A stretch of DNA of 64,000 nucleotides from Caballeronia telluris (GTDB taxonomy: Bacteria > Pseudomonadota > Gammaproteobacteria > Burkholderiales > Burkholderiaceae). Where the stretch lies: assembly GCF_001544495.1 (NCBI RefSeq), contig NZ_FCNZ02000008.1:1-64000 (forward strand). Reading direction: 5' to 3'. The notes beneath the pieces are model-generated. The model was not told the DNA's origin. It saw nothing but the letters and a program-made list of their open reading frames with translations, and did no database searches. The first letter of the stretch is position 1. Each line of letters begins with the position of its first letter. Position numbers and translations under genes: made by a program. Positions 8,835 through 17,232 of the stretch are shown here, in pieces.

Positions 8835-10370
8835 ATGAGCTTTCGCGATCTTCAGGTTGAGACAATCGGTATCGTCGGCAGCGGCGCGATGGGACGCGGC
8901 ATCGCGCAGATCGCGGCGCAGGGCGGCCTGACCGTGCGTCTCTTCGATACCAACCCGCAAGCCGTCGCCGCTGCCCGCGACTATCTCTCCGACACCCTGA
9001 ACAAACTTGCCGCAAAAGGCAAGCTGAAGGAAGCGGACGCGCACGCCGCCCTCGCCCGCGTCCACGCCGCCGCGCAAACCAGCGATCTCGCGGACTGTGA
9101 CGTCGTGATCGAGGCGATCGTCGAGAAACTCGATGTGAAGCGCGAACTCTTTCGCGAGCTCGAAGCCGTGGTCGGCGAGCGTTGCATTCTGGCGTCGAAT
9201 ACGTCCTCGCTTTCGATCACCGCGATCGCGGCGGGCTGCGCGCGTCCGGAGCGCGTCGCGGGCTTTCACTTCTTCAACCCGGTGCCGCTGATGAAGGTCG
9301 TCGAAGTGATCGACGGCCTGCGCGGCGACCCAGGCGCCGGCGACGCGCTGATGGACCTCGCGCGCCGCATGGGCCACACGCCGGTGCGCGCGAAGGACAT
9401 GCCCGGTTTCATCGTCAATCACGCCGGACGCGGGATGAATACCGAAGGCCTGCGCATCGCAAGCGAAGGCGTGGCGAGTTTCGCTGACATCGACCGCATC
9501 ATGCGCGAGCAGGCGGGCTTCAGGCTCGGACCGTTCGAACTGCTCGACCTGACCGCGCTCGATGTCTCGCATCCGGTGATGGAGTCGATCTATCACCAGT
9601 TCTATGAGGAGCCGCGCTTCACGCCCTCGCCGATCACCGGCACGCGGCTCGCGGGCGGCCTGATCGGACGCAAGGCGGGCGAAGGCTTCTACAAGTACGT
9701 CGACGGCAACAAGCAGATGCCGGACGAAGCGCCCGCGCCGACCGCCCTGCCGCAACGCGTCTGGATCAGCCGCGTGTCGCACGGCGCGCGCGAGCAAGTG
9801 CTGAAGCTGATCGCGAAATCCGATGCCGCCGTTCACATCGACACCGGCAACACGCCCGCGCCGGATTCGCTGATCGTCGTGACGCCGCTCGGCTTCGATG
9901 CGACCACGGCGGCCGTCGCCGAGAATCTGGACGCGACGCGCGTCGTCGCCATCGACACCTTGTTTGCGCTCGACACCGTCGCGCGCCGCACGATCATGAC
10001 GACGCCCGCGACCACGCCCGCCATGCGCGACGCCGCGCACGCGCTCTTCGCCGCCGACGGCGTGCCCGTCACCGTGATTCGCGATTCGACCGGCTTCGTC
10101 GCGCAACGCGTGGTGGCGACGATCGTCAACATCGGTTGCGACATCGCGCAGCAGCGGATCGCGTCGCCGGAAGATATCGATCTCGCCGTGACGCTCGGCC
10201 TCGGTTACCCGAAAGGGCCGCTCGCGCTCGGCGATGCGCTCGGTGCGAAGACGATCCTCGCGATCCTGCGCAATATTTATAGCGTGCTCGGCGATCCGCG
10301 CTACCGGCCGTCGCCCTGGCTCGCGCGCCGCGCGCAACTCGGCCTTTCTCTCACCCATAGCGAGGATTAA
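8835..10370 (+). CDS. 3-hydroxyacyl-CoA dehydrogenase (PaaH-like, duplicated C-terminal domain)
   Basis: A 511-residue NAD-dependent L-3-hydroxyacyl-CoA dehydrogenase. The Rossmann motif GIVGSGAMGRGIAQ is near residue 15, and the catalytic His lies in AGFHFFNPVPLMKVVEV. Two copies of the 3HCDH C-terminal fold follow (MPGFIVNHAGR and STGFVAQRVVATI), as in the long single-function enzymes of phenylacetate and adipate-type catabolism. The start at 8835 has CAGGAG at proper spacing; an upstream in-frame TTG is rejected. It heads a rightward unit and is 3 bp from the crotonase gene, so the product probably works next to it in beta-oxidation-like steps. Confidence 0.9.
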   Translation: MSFRDLQVETIGIVGSGAMGRGIAQIAAQGGLTVRLFDTNPQAVAAARDYLSDTLNKLAAKGKLKEADAHAALARVHAAAQTSDLADCDVVIEAIVEKLDVKRELFRELEAVVGERCILASNTSSLSITAIAAGCARPERVAGFHFFNPVPLMKVVEVIDGLRGDPGAGDALMDLARRMGHTPVRAKDMPGFIVNHAGRGMNTEGLRIASEGVASFADIDRIMREQAGFRLGPFELLDLTALDVSHPVMESIYHQFYEEPRFTPSPITGTRLAGGLIGRKAGEGFYKYVDGNKQMPDEAPAPTALPQRVWISRVSHGAREQVLKLIAKSDAAVHIDTGNTPAPDSLIVVTPLGFDATTAAVAENLDATRVVAIDTLFALDTVARRTIMTTPATTPAMRDAAHALFAADGVPVTVIRDSTGFVAQRVVATIVNIGCDIAQQRIASPEDIDLAVTLGLGYPKGPLALGDALGAKTILAILRNIYSVLGDPRYRPSPWLARRAQLGLSLTHSED

Positions 10371-10373
10371 GCG

Positions 10374-11162
10374 ATGAGCGCCGAACTCCTGACCGACCGT
10401 CCCGCAGGCAGCGACACCACGCTCGTCCTCAAGCTCTCGAACCCCGGCGCGAAGAATGCGCTGCACCCGGACATGTACGCCGCCGGCATCGAGGCGCTCA
10501 ACACCGCCGAGCGCGACACCTCGGTGCGCGCGATCGTGCTGACGGGCGCCGACAACTTCTTCTGCGCGGGCGGCAACCTGAACCGGCTGCTGGAAAACCG
10601 CGCGAAGGACCCGTCCGTGCAGGCGGAAAGCATCGATCTGCTCGGCGAATGGATCAGCGCGATCCGGGCGTCGTCGAAGCCGGTGATCGCGGCCGTCGAG
10701 GGCGCGGCGGCGGGCGCGGGCTTTTCGCTCGCGCTCGCGTGCGACCTGATCGTGTCCGCCGACGACGCGAAGTTCGTCATGTCCTACGCGCGCGTCGGCC
10801 TGACGCCGGACGGCGGCGGCTCGTGGTTCCTCACACGCGCGCTGCCGCGCGCGCTCGCCAGCGAGATCCTGCTGGAAGCGAAGCCGATCGGCGCGGTGCG
10901 TCTCTACGACGTCGGCGTCGTCAACCGATTGACGCGCCGTGGCACCGCGCTGGATTCGGCCGTCGCCTGGGCCGACGATCTCGGCAGCATGTCGCCGAAA
11001 GCGCTCGCGCGCATCAAGTCGCTGATCGCCGCCGCCGACGTGCAGCCGCTCGCCGCGCATCTCGACGCCGAGCGCGACAGCTTCGTCGATGCGCTGCATC
11101 ACGGCGACGCGCTCGAAGGCATCAGCGCGTTCCTCGAGAAACGCCAGCCGAACTACAAATGA
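10374..11162 (+). CDS. Enoyl-CoA hydratase/isomerase family (oxepin-CoA hydrolase-like)
   Basis: A 262-residue crotonase-fold protein. CoA-binding and oxyanion-hole signatures are seen in FFCAGGNLNRL and AVEGAAAGAGFSLALACDL, and the active-site loop reads VGLTPDGGGSW. An Asp stands where classical hydratases have the second catalytic Glu. From memory of Burkholderia homologues it corresponds to proteins annotated as alternative-type oxepin-CoA hydrolase; a generic hydratase or isomerase is equally possible. It overlaps the next gene by 4 bp (ATGA), indicating translational coupling. Confidence 0.82.
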   Translation: MSAELLTDRPAGSDTTLVLKLSNPGAKNALHPDMYAAGIEALNTAERDTSVRAIVLTGADNFFCAGGNLNRLLENRAKDPSVQAESIDLLGEWISAIRASSKPVIAAVEGAAAGAGFSLALACDLIVSADDAKFVMSYARVGLTPDGGGSWFLTRALPRALASEILLEAKPIGAVRLYDVGVVNRLTRRGTALDSAVAWADDLGSMSPKALARIKSLIAAADVQPLAAHLDAERDSFVDALHHGDALEGISAFLEKRQPNYK

Positions 11163-11884
11163 GCGCCTATCAATTGCCGAAACGCCGCCGCATCTTCCTG
11201 ATGCGTCACGGCGACGTCACCTATTTCGACGACACCGGCCGCGCGATCGATCCCGTCAGCGTGCCCTTGAACGAACGCGGCCGCGAGGAGGCGAGCGCGG
11301 CCGGCCGCGCGTTCGCGGCGGAAGGCGTGCGCTTCGATCGCGTGATCGCGAGCGGCTTGCCGCGCACGGTCGAAACCGCGCGGCGCGTGCTGGATGCAAG
11401 CGGCCAGTCCGTCGAAATCGAAATCTGGCCGGAATGGGAAGAGATTCGCGGCGGGCATCTGAAGAACCTCTCGACCGACGATATCGAGCGCGCGTTTCTC
11501 TCGGTGTTCGACGGCGTCGTGCCGGAAGAGACGCAGTTCCTCGGCGGCGAAACGATCGGGCAATTGCTCGACCGCGCGCTGCCCGCGATAACGCGTCTGC
11601 GCGAAGACACCCGCTGGGACACCGTGCTGCTCGTGCTGCATGGCGGCGTGAATCGCGCGCTGCTTTCGCATGCGATCACGGCGGGCGGTCGTGCGTTCTT
11701 CGGGCATCTGTCGCAGGCGACGGGTTGCATCAACGCGCTCGACGTCGGCGAGAAACCGGGCGACTTTGTCATCCACGCGATCAACCATTCGCCGCCCTCG
11801 CCGCTTCACACCGGCGTGCGCAACACGACGATGGAACTGCTCTACGCGCAGTTCCTCAAGTTCAAGACGAATCTTATGAAGTGA
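11159..11884 (+). CDS. Histidine phosphatase superfamily protein
   Basis: A 241-residue member of the phosphoglycerate-mutase-like histidine phosphatase clan. The phospho-accepting motif is FLMRHGDVTYF (His about residue 17). The distal elements are SGLPRTVETARRVL, EIRGGHL and the second catalytic His in LVLHGGVNRALL. The start overlaps the stop of the crotonase gene. Its substrate is unknown. Its position between acyl-CoA enzymes and an acyl-CoA-linked kinase gene suggests a phosphorylated catabolic intermediate, which is an inference only. Confidence 0.87.
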   Translation: MSAYQLPKRRRIFLMRHGDVTYFDDTGRAIDPVSVPLNERGREEASAAGRAFAAEGVRFDRVIASGLPRTVETARRVLDASGQSVEIEIWPEWEEIRGGHLKNLSTDDIERAFLSVFDGVVPEETQFLGGETIGQLLDRALPAITRLREDTRWDTVLLVLHGGVNRALLSHAITAGGRAFFGHLSQATGCINALDVGEKPGDFVIHAINHSPPSPLHTGVRNTTMELLYAQFLKFKTNLMK

Positions 11885-11941
11885 CGTCGGAATTCGGTCC
11901 GCTCACAGAGCATCGCCAGAAGATGCGGAGCGGATCGTCAC
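11881..11941 (+). repeat. Nested intercistronic hairpin before the kinase gene
   Basis: Three nested inverted repeats share one centre: GTGACG (11881) with CGTCAC (11936), CCGCTC (11899) with GAGCGG (11928), and GCATC (11910) with GATGC (11922). There is no T tract. It begins at the stop codon of the phosphatase gene and ends next to the ribosome binding site of the following gene, so it may process or stabilise the message rather than terminate it. Confidence 0.6.
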
Positions 11942-11953
11942 ATGGAGGAGACA

Positions 11954-13060
11954 ATGTCAGACAGCGCCGGCCATGAGCCGCAGGATTACTCCGCGTTCGA
12001 AGGAACACGGCCAGTCAACGAGCAAGCGGGCTTCGACCCGCATGCGCTCGCCGCGTGGCTCGGCGCGCACGTCGACGGCTTCGAGGGACCGCTCGCGATC
12101 GAGCAGTTCGCGGGCGGCCAGTCCAATCCCACGTTCAAGCTGAATACGCCCGCGCGCAGTTACGTGATGCGCTCCAAACCGGGGCCCGTTGCCAAGCTGC
12201 TGCCGTCCGCGCACGCGATCGAGCGCGAATATCGCGTGATGGACGCGCTGGCGCGCACCGATGTCCCCGTGGCGAAAATGATCGCACTCTGCGACGACGA
12301 AAGCGTGATCGGCCGCGCGTTCTACGTGATGGAATTCGTCGGGGGCCGCGTGCTGTGGGACCAGTCGCTGCCCGGCATGACGCCTTCGGAGCGCGGTGCG
12401 ATCTACGACGAGATGAATCGCGTGATCGCGGCGCTGCATTCGGTCGATCCGGCCGCCGCGGGTCTCGCCGATTACGGTAAGCCGGGCAACTACTTCGAGC
12501 GTCAGATCGGGCGCTGGAGCAAACAGTACGTCGCCTCCGAAACGGAGCCGATCGAAGCGATGAACCGGCTCATCGACTGGCTGCCGAAGCACATTCCGCG
12601 CGGCGCGTCGGCGGCGAGCGAACGCGTCTCGATCGTGCACGGCGACTATCGCCTCGACAATCTCATCTTTCATCCAACCGAGCCGCGCGTGCTCGCCGTG
12701 CTCGACTGGGAACTGTCGACGCTCGGCGATCCCCTCGCCGATTTCGCCTATCACTGCATGGCGTGGCACGTCGATCCGTCGCAGTTTCGCGGCATCGCGG
12801 GCCTCGACTGGCCCGCGCTCGGCATCCCCGACGAAAAGGCGTATGTCGCGCGGTATTGCGAGCGCACCGGCTTGACGATCGAAGGCGACTGGAACTTCTA
12901 TCTCGCCTACAACATGTTCCGCATCGCCGCGATCCTGCAAGGGATCATGAAGCGCGTCACGGAAGGCACCGCATCGAGCGCGCAGGCCGTGGACGCCGGC
13001 CGGCGCGCGAAGCCGATGGCCGAGCTCGCCTGGCTTTATGCGCAGAAAGTCGGTGTCTGA
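11954..13060 (+). CDS. Acyl-CoA-linked phosphotransferase (ACAD10/11 kinase-domain type)
   Basis: A 368-residue aminoglycoside-phosphotransferase-fold kinase. The nucleotide loop is FAGGQSNPTFKL, the conserved lysine region YVMRSKPGP, the catalytic loop VHGDYRLDNLIF and the metal-binding Asp VLDWELSTLGDP. This matches the kinase domain that precedes the dehydrogenase in animal ACAD10/11 and in the LvaA 4-hydroxyacyl-CoA kinase of Pseudomonas. The ATG at 11954 is used because the in-frame ATG at 11942 forms part of the GGAGGAG binding site. The next gene encodes the matching dehydrogenase, so the two probably act in sequence. Confidence 0.85.
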   Translation: MSDSAGHEPQDYSAFEGTRPVNEQAGFDPHALAAWLGAHVDGFEGPLAIEQFAGGQSNPTFKLNTPARSYVMRSKPGPVAKLLPSAHAIEREYRVMDALARTDVPVAKMIALCDDESVIGRAFYVMEFVGGRVLWDQSLPGMTPSERGAIYDEMNRVIAALHSVDPAAAGLADYGKPGNYFERQIGRWSKQYVASETEPIEAMNRLIDWLPKHIPRGASAASERVSIVHGDYRLDNLIFHPTEPRVLAVLDWELSTLGDPLADFAYHCMAWHVDPSQFRGIAGLDWPALGIPDEKAYVARYCERTGLTIEGDWNFYLAYNMFRIAAILQGIMKRVTEGTASSAQAVDAGRRAKPMAELAWLYAQKVGV

Positions 13061-13084
13061 GTGGAATCAAAGACAAGGAATCGC

Positions 13085-14311
13085 ATGAATTTCGACTACA
13101 CACCGAAGGTTCAGGAACTGCGCGAGAAACTGCTCGCGTTCTTCGATGCGCACATTTATCCGAACGAGCGCGCATTCATCGACGAGATCGCGGCCAATCG
13201 CGCGAACGGCAATGCCTGGATTCCGACGCAGCTCATCGAAACGCTGAAGGAGCAGGCGCGCGAGGCCGGCTTGTGGAATCTGTTCCTGCCCGCATCCGGA
13301 CGCGGCGCGGGACTCACGAACCTGGAATACGCGCCGCTGTGCGAGATCATGGGCCGCGTGCCGTGGGCGCCCGAAGTGTTCAACTGCAACGCGCCCGACA
13401 CGGGCAACATGGAAACGATCGAGCGCTACGGCAGCGACGAGCAAAAGCTGCAATGGCTCGAGCCGCTCCTGCGCGGCGAGATCCGCTCGGCGTTCCTGAT
13501 GACGGAGCCGGAAGTGGCGTCGTCGGATGCGACGAACATCCAGTGCAGCATCACGCGCGATGGCGACAGCTACGTGATCGACGGCCACAAGTGGTGGTCG
13601 TCGGGCGCGGGCGATCCGCGGTGCAAGGTCTACATCGTGATGGGCAAGACCGACCCCGACGCGCCGAAACACCAGCAGCAGTCGATGATCCTCGTTCCCG
13701 CCGATGCGAGCGGCATCACCGTGCATCGGCCGCTCAACGTCTTCGGTTACGACGACGCGCCGCACGGCCACATGGACATCACGCTCGACAACGTGCGCGT
13801 GCCGGCTTCGAACATCCTGCTCGGCGAGGGCCGCGGCTTCGAGATCGCGCAAGGCCGGCTCGGGCCCGGCCGCATTCACCATTGCATGCGGCTGATCGGC
13901 CTTGCGGAGCGCGCGCTGGAACTGATGGCGAAGCGCACGCTCGCGCGCGTCGCGTTCGGCAAGCCGATTGCGCAACACGGCGTCACGCGGGAGCGCATCG
14001 CCGAGGCGCGCATCATGATCGAGCAGGCGCGTCTCCTCACGCTGAAGGCGGCGTACATGATGGACACCGTCGGCAACAAGGGCGCGCGCGGCGAGATCGC
14101 GATGATCAAGGTGGTCGCGCCGAACATCGCGTGCCAGGTGATCGACTGGGCGATTCAGGCGCACGGCGCCGCGGGCGTCTGCGACGATTTTCCGCTCGCG
14201 TACGCGTATGCGTCGGCGCGCACGCTGCGTCTCGCGGACGGCCCGGACGAAGTGCATCGCAATGCCATCGCGAAGCTCGAACTCTCGCGGTACATGGAGC
14301 CGCATCGCTGA
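13085..14311 (+). CDS. ACAD11-like acyl-CoA dehydrogenase
   Basis: A 408-residue FAD-dependent acyl-CoA dehydrogenase fold. ACAD10/11-specific features are visible: [42 protein letters not shown] and, near the C terminus, [14 protein letters not shown]. At the place where medium-chain enzymes carry the catalytic Glu (a YEGT motif) this protein has Asp (ADGP). Established ACAD11/LvaC chemistry is removal of phosphate from 4-phosphoacyl-CoA made by the partner kinase. The substrate here is unknown. The start at 13085 has AAGGAA at 4 nt; it lies 24 bp after the kinase gene. Confidence 0.87.
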   Translation: MNFDYTPKVQELREKLLAFFDAHIYPNERAFIDEIAANRANGNAWIPTQLIETLKEQAREAGLWNLFLPASGRGAGLTNLEYAPLCEIMGRVPWAPEVFNCNAPDTGNMETIERYGSDEQKLQWLEPLLRGEIRSAFLMTEPEVASSDATNIQCSITRDGDSYVIDGHKWWSSGAGDPRCKVYIVMGKTDPDAPKHQQQSMILVPADASGITVHRPLNVFGYDDAPHGHMDITLDNVRVPASNILLGEGRGFEIAQGRLGPGRIHHCMRLIGLAERALELMAKRTLARVAFGKPIAQHGVTRERIAEARIMIEQARLLTLKAAYMMDTVGNKGARGEIAMIKVVAPNIACQVIDWAIQAHGAAGVCDDFPLAYAYASARTLRLADGPDEVHRNAIAKLELSRYMEPHR

Positions 14312-14376
14312 ACGCGTCGACGGGCCGGTTCTGCACGTCGCATCGAAACATGCTCTAATTTTTCGCTTGCGTGAGC

Positions 14377-14403
14377 GGCGGCCGCGCGCATCGGGCGGCC
14401 GCC
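14377..14403 (+). repeat. GC-rich hairpin in the leader of the GST gene
   Basis: Arms GGCGGCCG (14377-14384) and CGGCCGCC (14396-14403) flank an 11-nt loop, 31 bp before the GST start. It has no T tract. It may be a weak transcription barrier or a leader structure. Confidence 0.45.
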
Positions 14404-14434
14404 GGAATCGTCCAACCGGATTCAAGGAGCGGAA

Positions 14435-15124
14435 ATGATCGACGTCTATAGCTGGGCCACGCCCAACGGTCACAAGATCCACGTGATGCTCGAGGAGACG
14501 GGCCTCGACTACAAGGCGCACGCCGTCGACATCGGCGCGGGCGACCAGTTCGCACCCGACTTTCTCGCGATCAGCCCGAACAACAAGATCCCGGCGATCA
14601 TCGACAACGACGGCCCCGAAGGCAAGCCGCTCGCTTTGTTTGAATCGGGCGCGATCCTCGTCTATCTCGCCGAGAAGACCGGCCAGTTCCTGCCCGCCGA
14701 TCCCGTCGGCCGGTACACGACGCTGCAATGGCTGATGTTCCAGATGGGCAGCATCGGACCGATGCTCGGGCAGACGCATCACTTTCGCAATTACGCGCCG
14801 CAGCAGATCGACTACGCGGTGAACCGCTATACGAACGAGGCGAAGCGGCTGTACGGCGTGATGGACAAGCAGCTCGGCGTCACCCGTTATCTCGCGGGCA
14901 ACGAATACACGATCGCCGATATCGCCACGTTTCCGTGGACGCGCTCCTGGCAGAATCAGGGCATCGTGCTCGACGAATTCCCCAACGTGAAGCGTTGGTT
15001 CGATGCGATCGCGCAACGGCCGGCGGTGCAACGCGGCGTCGAGGTGCTGGCGTCGGAACGCAAGCCGTTCACGGACAAGGAAAAGGAAGTGTTGTTCGGC
15101 GCGACGCAATACGCGAAGCATTGA
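14435..15124 (+). CDS. Glutathione S-transferase, YfcG/YghU-like (Nu class)
   Basis: A 229-residue GST. The N-terminal thioredoxin fold has YSWATPNGHKIHVMLEE, where the Thr/Asn pair replaces the usual catalytic Tyr, and KIPAIID with the cis-Pro; the glutathione-binding ESGAILVYLA is intact. The C-terminal domain has YTIADIATFPW. Nu-class enzymes bind two glutathiones and act as disulfide reductases. AAGGAG lies 4-5 nt before the ATG. The gene ends the rightward unit and converges with the MaoC genes. Confidence 0.88.
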   Translation: MIDVYSWATPNGHKIHVMLEETGLDYKAHAVDIGAGDQFAPDFLAISPNNKIPAIIDNDGPEGKPLALFESGAILVYLAEKTGQFLPADPVGRYTTLQWLMFQMGSIGPMLGQTHHFRNYAPQQIDYAVNRYTNEAKRLYGVMDKQLGVTRYLAGNEYTIADIATFPWTRSWQNQGIVLDEFPNVKRWFDAIAQRPAVQRGVEVLASERKPFTDKEKEVLFGATQYAKH

Positions 15125-15151
15125 CCCCGGCCGGGCCGCGCGCTCCGACGC

Positions 15152-15613
15152 TCAAAAGTAGTGGCGCGTGATGAACTCCGCCACGCAGACGGGCCGCTCC
15201 GCGCCCTGCCGCTCCACCGTCACGAGCCAGATCGCCTGCACGCCGCCTTCGTCGACATCGACCGTCTTCTCGATGGCGAACGTCGCGCGCAGCATTGATC
15301 CCACCGGCACCGGCGCCATGAATCGCACGCGGTTCAGGCCGTAGTTCACGCCCATCCGCGCATCGAGCGGCACAGCGCGCCCGAGCCACATCGGCACGAG
15401 CGCGAGCGTCAGAAAACCATGCGCGATGGCGCCGCCGAACGGCGATTCGCGCGCCGCGCGTTCTGGATCGACGTGAATCCACTGGTGGTCGCCGGTTGCA
15501 TCGGCGAACAGGTTCACGCGCGTCTGGTCGATCTCCGTCCATTCGCTCGCGTAGCTTGCGCTGCCGGTTGCCGCGTGAAAATCCGCCGCGCTGCAAAGGC
15601 GCGCGGGACTCAT
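15152..15613 (-). CDS. MaoC family (R)-specific enoyl-CoA hydratase
   Basis: A 153-residue single hotdog-fold protein. The hydratase signature is complete: FADATGDHQWIHVD (catalytic Asp and His) and PFGGAIAHGFLTLAL. Such enzymes hydrate trans-2-enoyl-CoA to the (R)-3-hydroxy ester. Its start overlaps the stop of the upstream maoC by 4 bp, so the two are translationally coupled and could form a heterodimer in which this subunit is catalytic. Confidence 0.87.
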   Translation of the reverse strand: MSPARLCSAADFHAATGSASYASEWTEIDQTRVNLFADATGDHQWIHVDPERAARESPFGGAIAHGFLTLALVPMWLGRAVPLDARMGVNYGLNRVRFMAPVPVGSMLRATFAIEKTVDVDEGGVQAIWLVTVERQGAERPVCVAEFITRHYF

Positions 15614-16068
15614 CGGCTCGCCGCCGGATTGCGCAGGCCGAAGAGCGCTGCCGAATCGACGGTCAGCACGAGCTCGCCGTTCTGGTTGTGCGCTTCCCAG
15701 CGCGTCGCGACGATGCCGCGATCCGGCTTGCTCGCGGAGACGCGCTTGTCGAGAACGCGCACGGTGAGCCGCACCGTATCGCCGACGCGCACCGGCTTGA
15801 GCCAGCGAATGTTGTCGAGGCCGGGCGAACCCATCGACGTCGAATCGCGCAGCATGTCGCGCACAAGAATGCCCATCATCGCGGAACAGGTGTTCCAGCC
15901 GCTCGCGACGAGTCCGCCGAAGTGCGACGCCTTGCCCGCTTCGTCGGACACATGAAACGGCTGCGGATCGTAACGCTCGGCAAACTCGACGATTTCCTCG
16001 CGCGTGAACGTATGCGCGGAAAGCGTCACCGCCGAGCCGACTTCGAAATCTTCATAGCTGAATGTCAT
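15610..16068 (-). CDS. MaoC-like hotdog protein with altered active site
   Basis: A 152-residue MaoC-like hotdog protein. The region equivalent to the hydratase motif reads FAERYDPQPFHVSD and SHFGGLVASGWNTCSAM: the Asp and His are present but the spacing and surrounding residues differ from its partner. AAGGAGACATGC precedes the ATG. It is encoded directly after the acyl-CoA dehydrogenase pair, which suggests hydration of the enoyl-CoA they make. Confidence 0.83.
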   Translation of the reverse strand: MTFSYEDFEVGSAVTLSAHTFTREEIVEFAERYDPQPFHVSDEAGKASHFGGLVASGWNTCSAMMGILVRDMLRDSTSMGSPGLDNIRWLKPVRVGDTVRLTVRVLDKRVSASKPDRGIVATRWEAHNQNGELVLTVDSAALFGLRNPAASR

Positions 16069-16091
16069 GCATGTCTCCTTGTGATCGAAGG

Positions 16092-17222
16092 CTAGATATC
16101 AGTGTCCGCGAAAGCCGGCAGCGATGCAAAACGCGCGAGATGGTGATCGACGTCGCCGAGCGTCGTTTCGATGATCGACAGCCGCTTGAACCAGTGCGCC
16201 GCCGCCACTTCGTTCGTCACGCCCATGCCGCCGTGAAGCTGCACCGCCTGCTGCCCGACGAAGCGCGCGGCCTGTCCGACGCGCGCCTTCGCCGCGGAAA
16301 TCGCCTGTCGACGCACATCGGAGTCGGGGCTCGCGTAGCGCGCGGCCGCGAGATAAGTGATCGAGCGCGCCTGCTCGGCGTGGATCAACATGTCGACCAT
16401 GCGATGCTGCAGCGCCTGAAAGCGCGCGATCGGCGTGCCGAACTGCTGGCGGTCTTTCGTGTAGTCGACGGTTGCCGTGTTCAGCGCATCCAGTGCGCCG
16501 AGCGCTTCCGCGCAGAGCAAAAAAGTCGCGTAGTCGGCGATCTGCTCGAAGGTCGCCGCGCCCGTGTGCGCATCGCCCAGGCGCGCGGCCGGAGTATCGG
16601 CGAACTTGAGCGTCGCGGCACGCTGGCCGTCGATCGTCCGGTATTCGGTGACGTTCGCGTTCGCGGCGTCGCGCGCGATCACGAACAGCGCGACTTCGCC
16701 GTCGAGCCGCGCCGGCACGATCCAGAAGTCGGCCTGCGCGCCGTGCTGCACGATCGACTTTTCGCCGGTCAGCTCGAAGGCGTCGCCCGCGGGACGCGCG
16801 GTCGTTCGGACATCGAACAGGTCGTAGCGGGCGCGCGGTTCGTGGAACGCCACGGCCAGTTTGATCTCGCCTTGCGCGGCGCGTTCGAGCAGCGCGTTCT
16901 CGTGCGGCGCATTCTCGTGGGCCACGAGCCGCAACGCCTCGATGCCCACGGCCGTCGCCCAATAAGGCTCGACGACGAGCGAGCGCCCCAGTTCCTGCAT
17001 GACGACGAGCATGTCGAAGGCGCCGCCATCGAAACCGCCCTGCGCCTCGGGCACCGGCAGCGCGGTCAAGCCTAGCTCGGCAAACGCGCGCCAGTGCCGC
17101 TCATCGACGCCCGCCTCGGAGGCGACGATCTTCTGGCGCGCATCGAAGCCGTATTCATTGTCGAGATAGCGACGCAGCGCATCGCGAAGCTGCTGCTGTT
17201 CGTCCGTGAAATTGAAGTCCAT
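16092..17222 (-). CDS. Acyl-CoA dehydrogenase, small-subunit type (PimD-like)
   Basis: A 376-residue acyl-CoA dehydrogenase-fold protein. N-terminal helical domain (MDFNFTDEQQQLRDALR), central beta domain without the usual long FAD loop, and C-terminal four-helix domain (QQFGTPIARFQALQHRMVDM, QLHGGMGVTNEV). The C terminus KRLSIIETTLGD replaces the usual YEGT motif. It resembles the partner chain of two-gene dehydrogenases such as the pimeloyl-CoA dehydrogenase small subunit. The large-subunit gene is 10 bp upstream, so an alpha2-beta2 enzyme is likely. Confidence 0.83.
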   Translation of the reverse strand: MDFNFTDEQQQLRDALRRYLDNEYGFDARQKIVASEAGVDERHWRAFAELGLTALPVPEAQGGFDGGAFDMLVVMQELGRSLVVEPYWATAVGIEALRLVAHENAPHENALLERAAQGEIKLAVAFHEPRARYDLFDVRTTARPAGDAFELTGEKSIVQHGAQADFWIVPARLDGEVALFVIARDAANANVTEYRTIDGQRAATLKFADTPAARLGDAHTGAATFEQIADYATFLLCAEALGALDALNTATVDYTKDRQQFGTPIARFQALQHRMVDMLIHAEQARSITYLAAARYASPDSDVRRQAISAAKARVGQAARFVGQQAVQLHGGMGVTNEVAAAHWFKRLSIIETTLGDVDHHLARFASLPAFADTDI

Positions 17223-17232
17223 GCGCCGCTCC

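Noticed and set aside
8802..11102. A 766-codon minus-strand frame opposite the 3-hydroxyacyl-CoA dehydrogenase and crotonase genes
   Set aside because: Arg/Ala/His-rich translation without any domain; the sense genes are clear.
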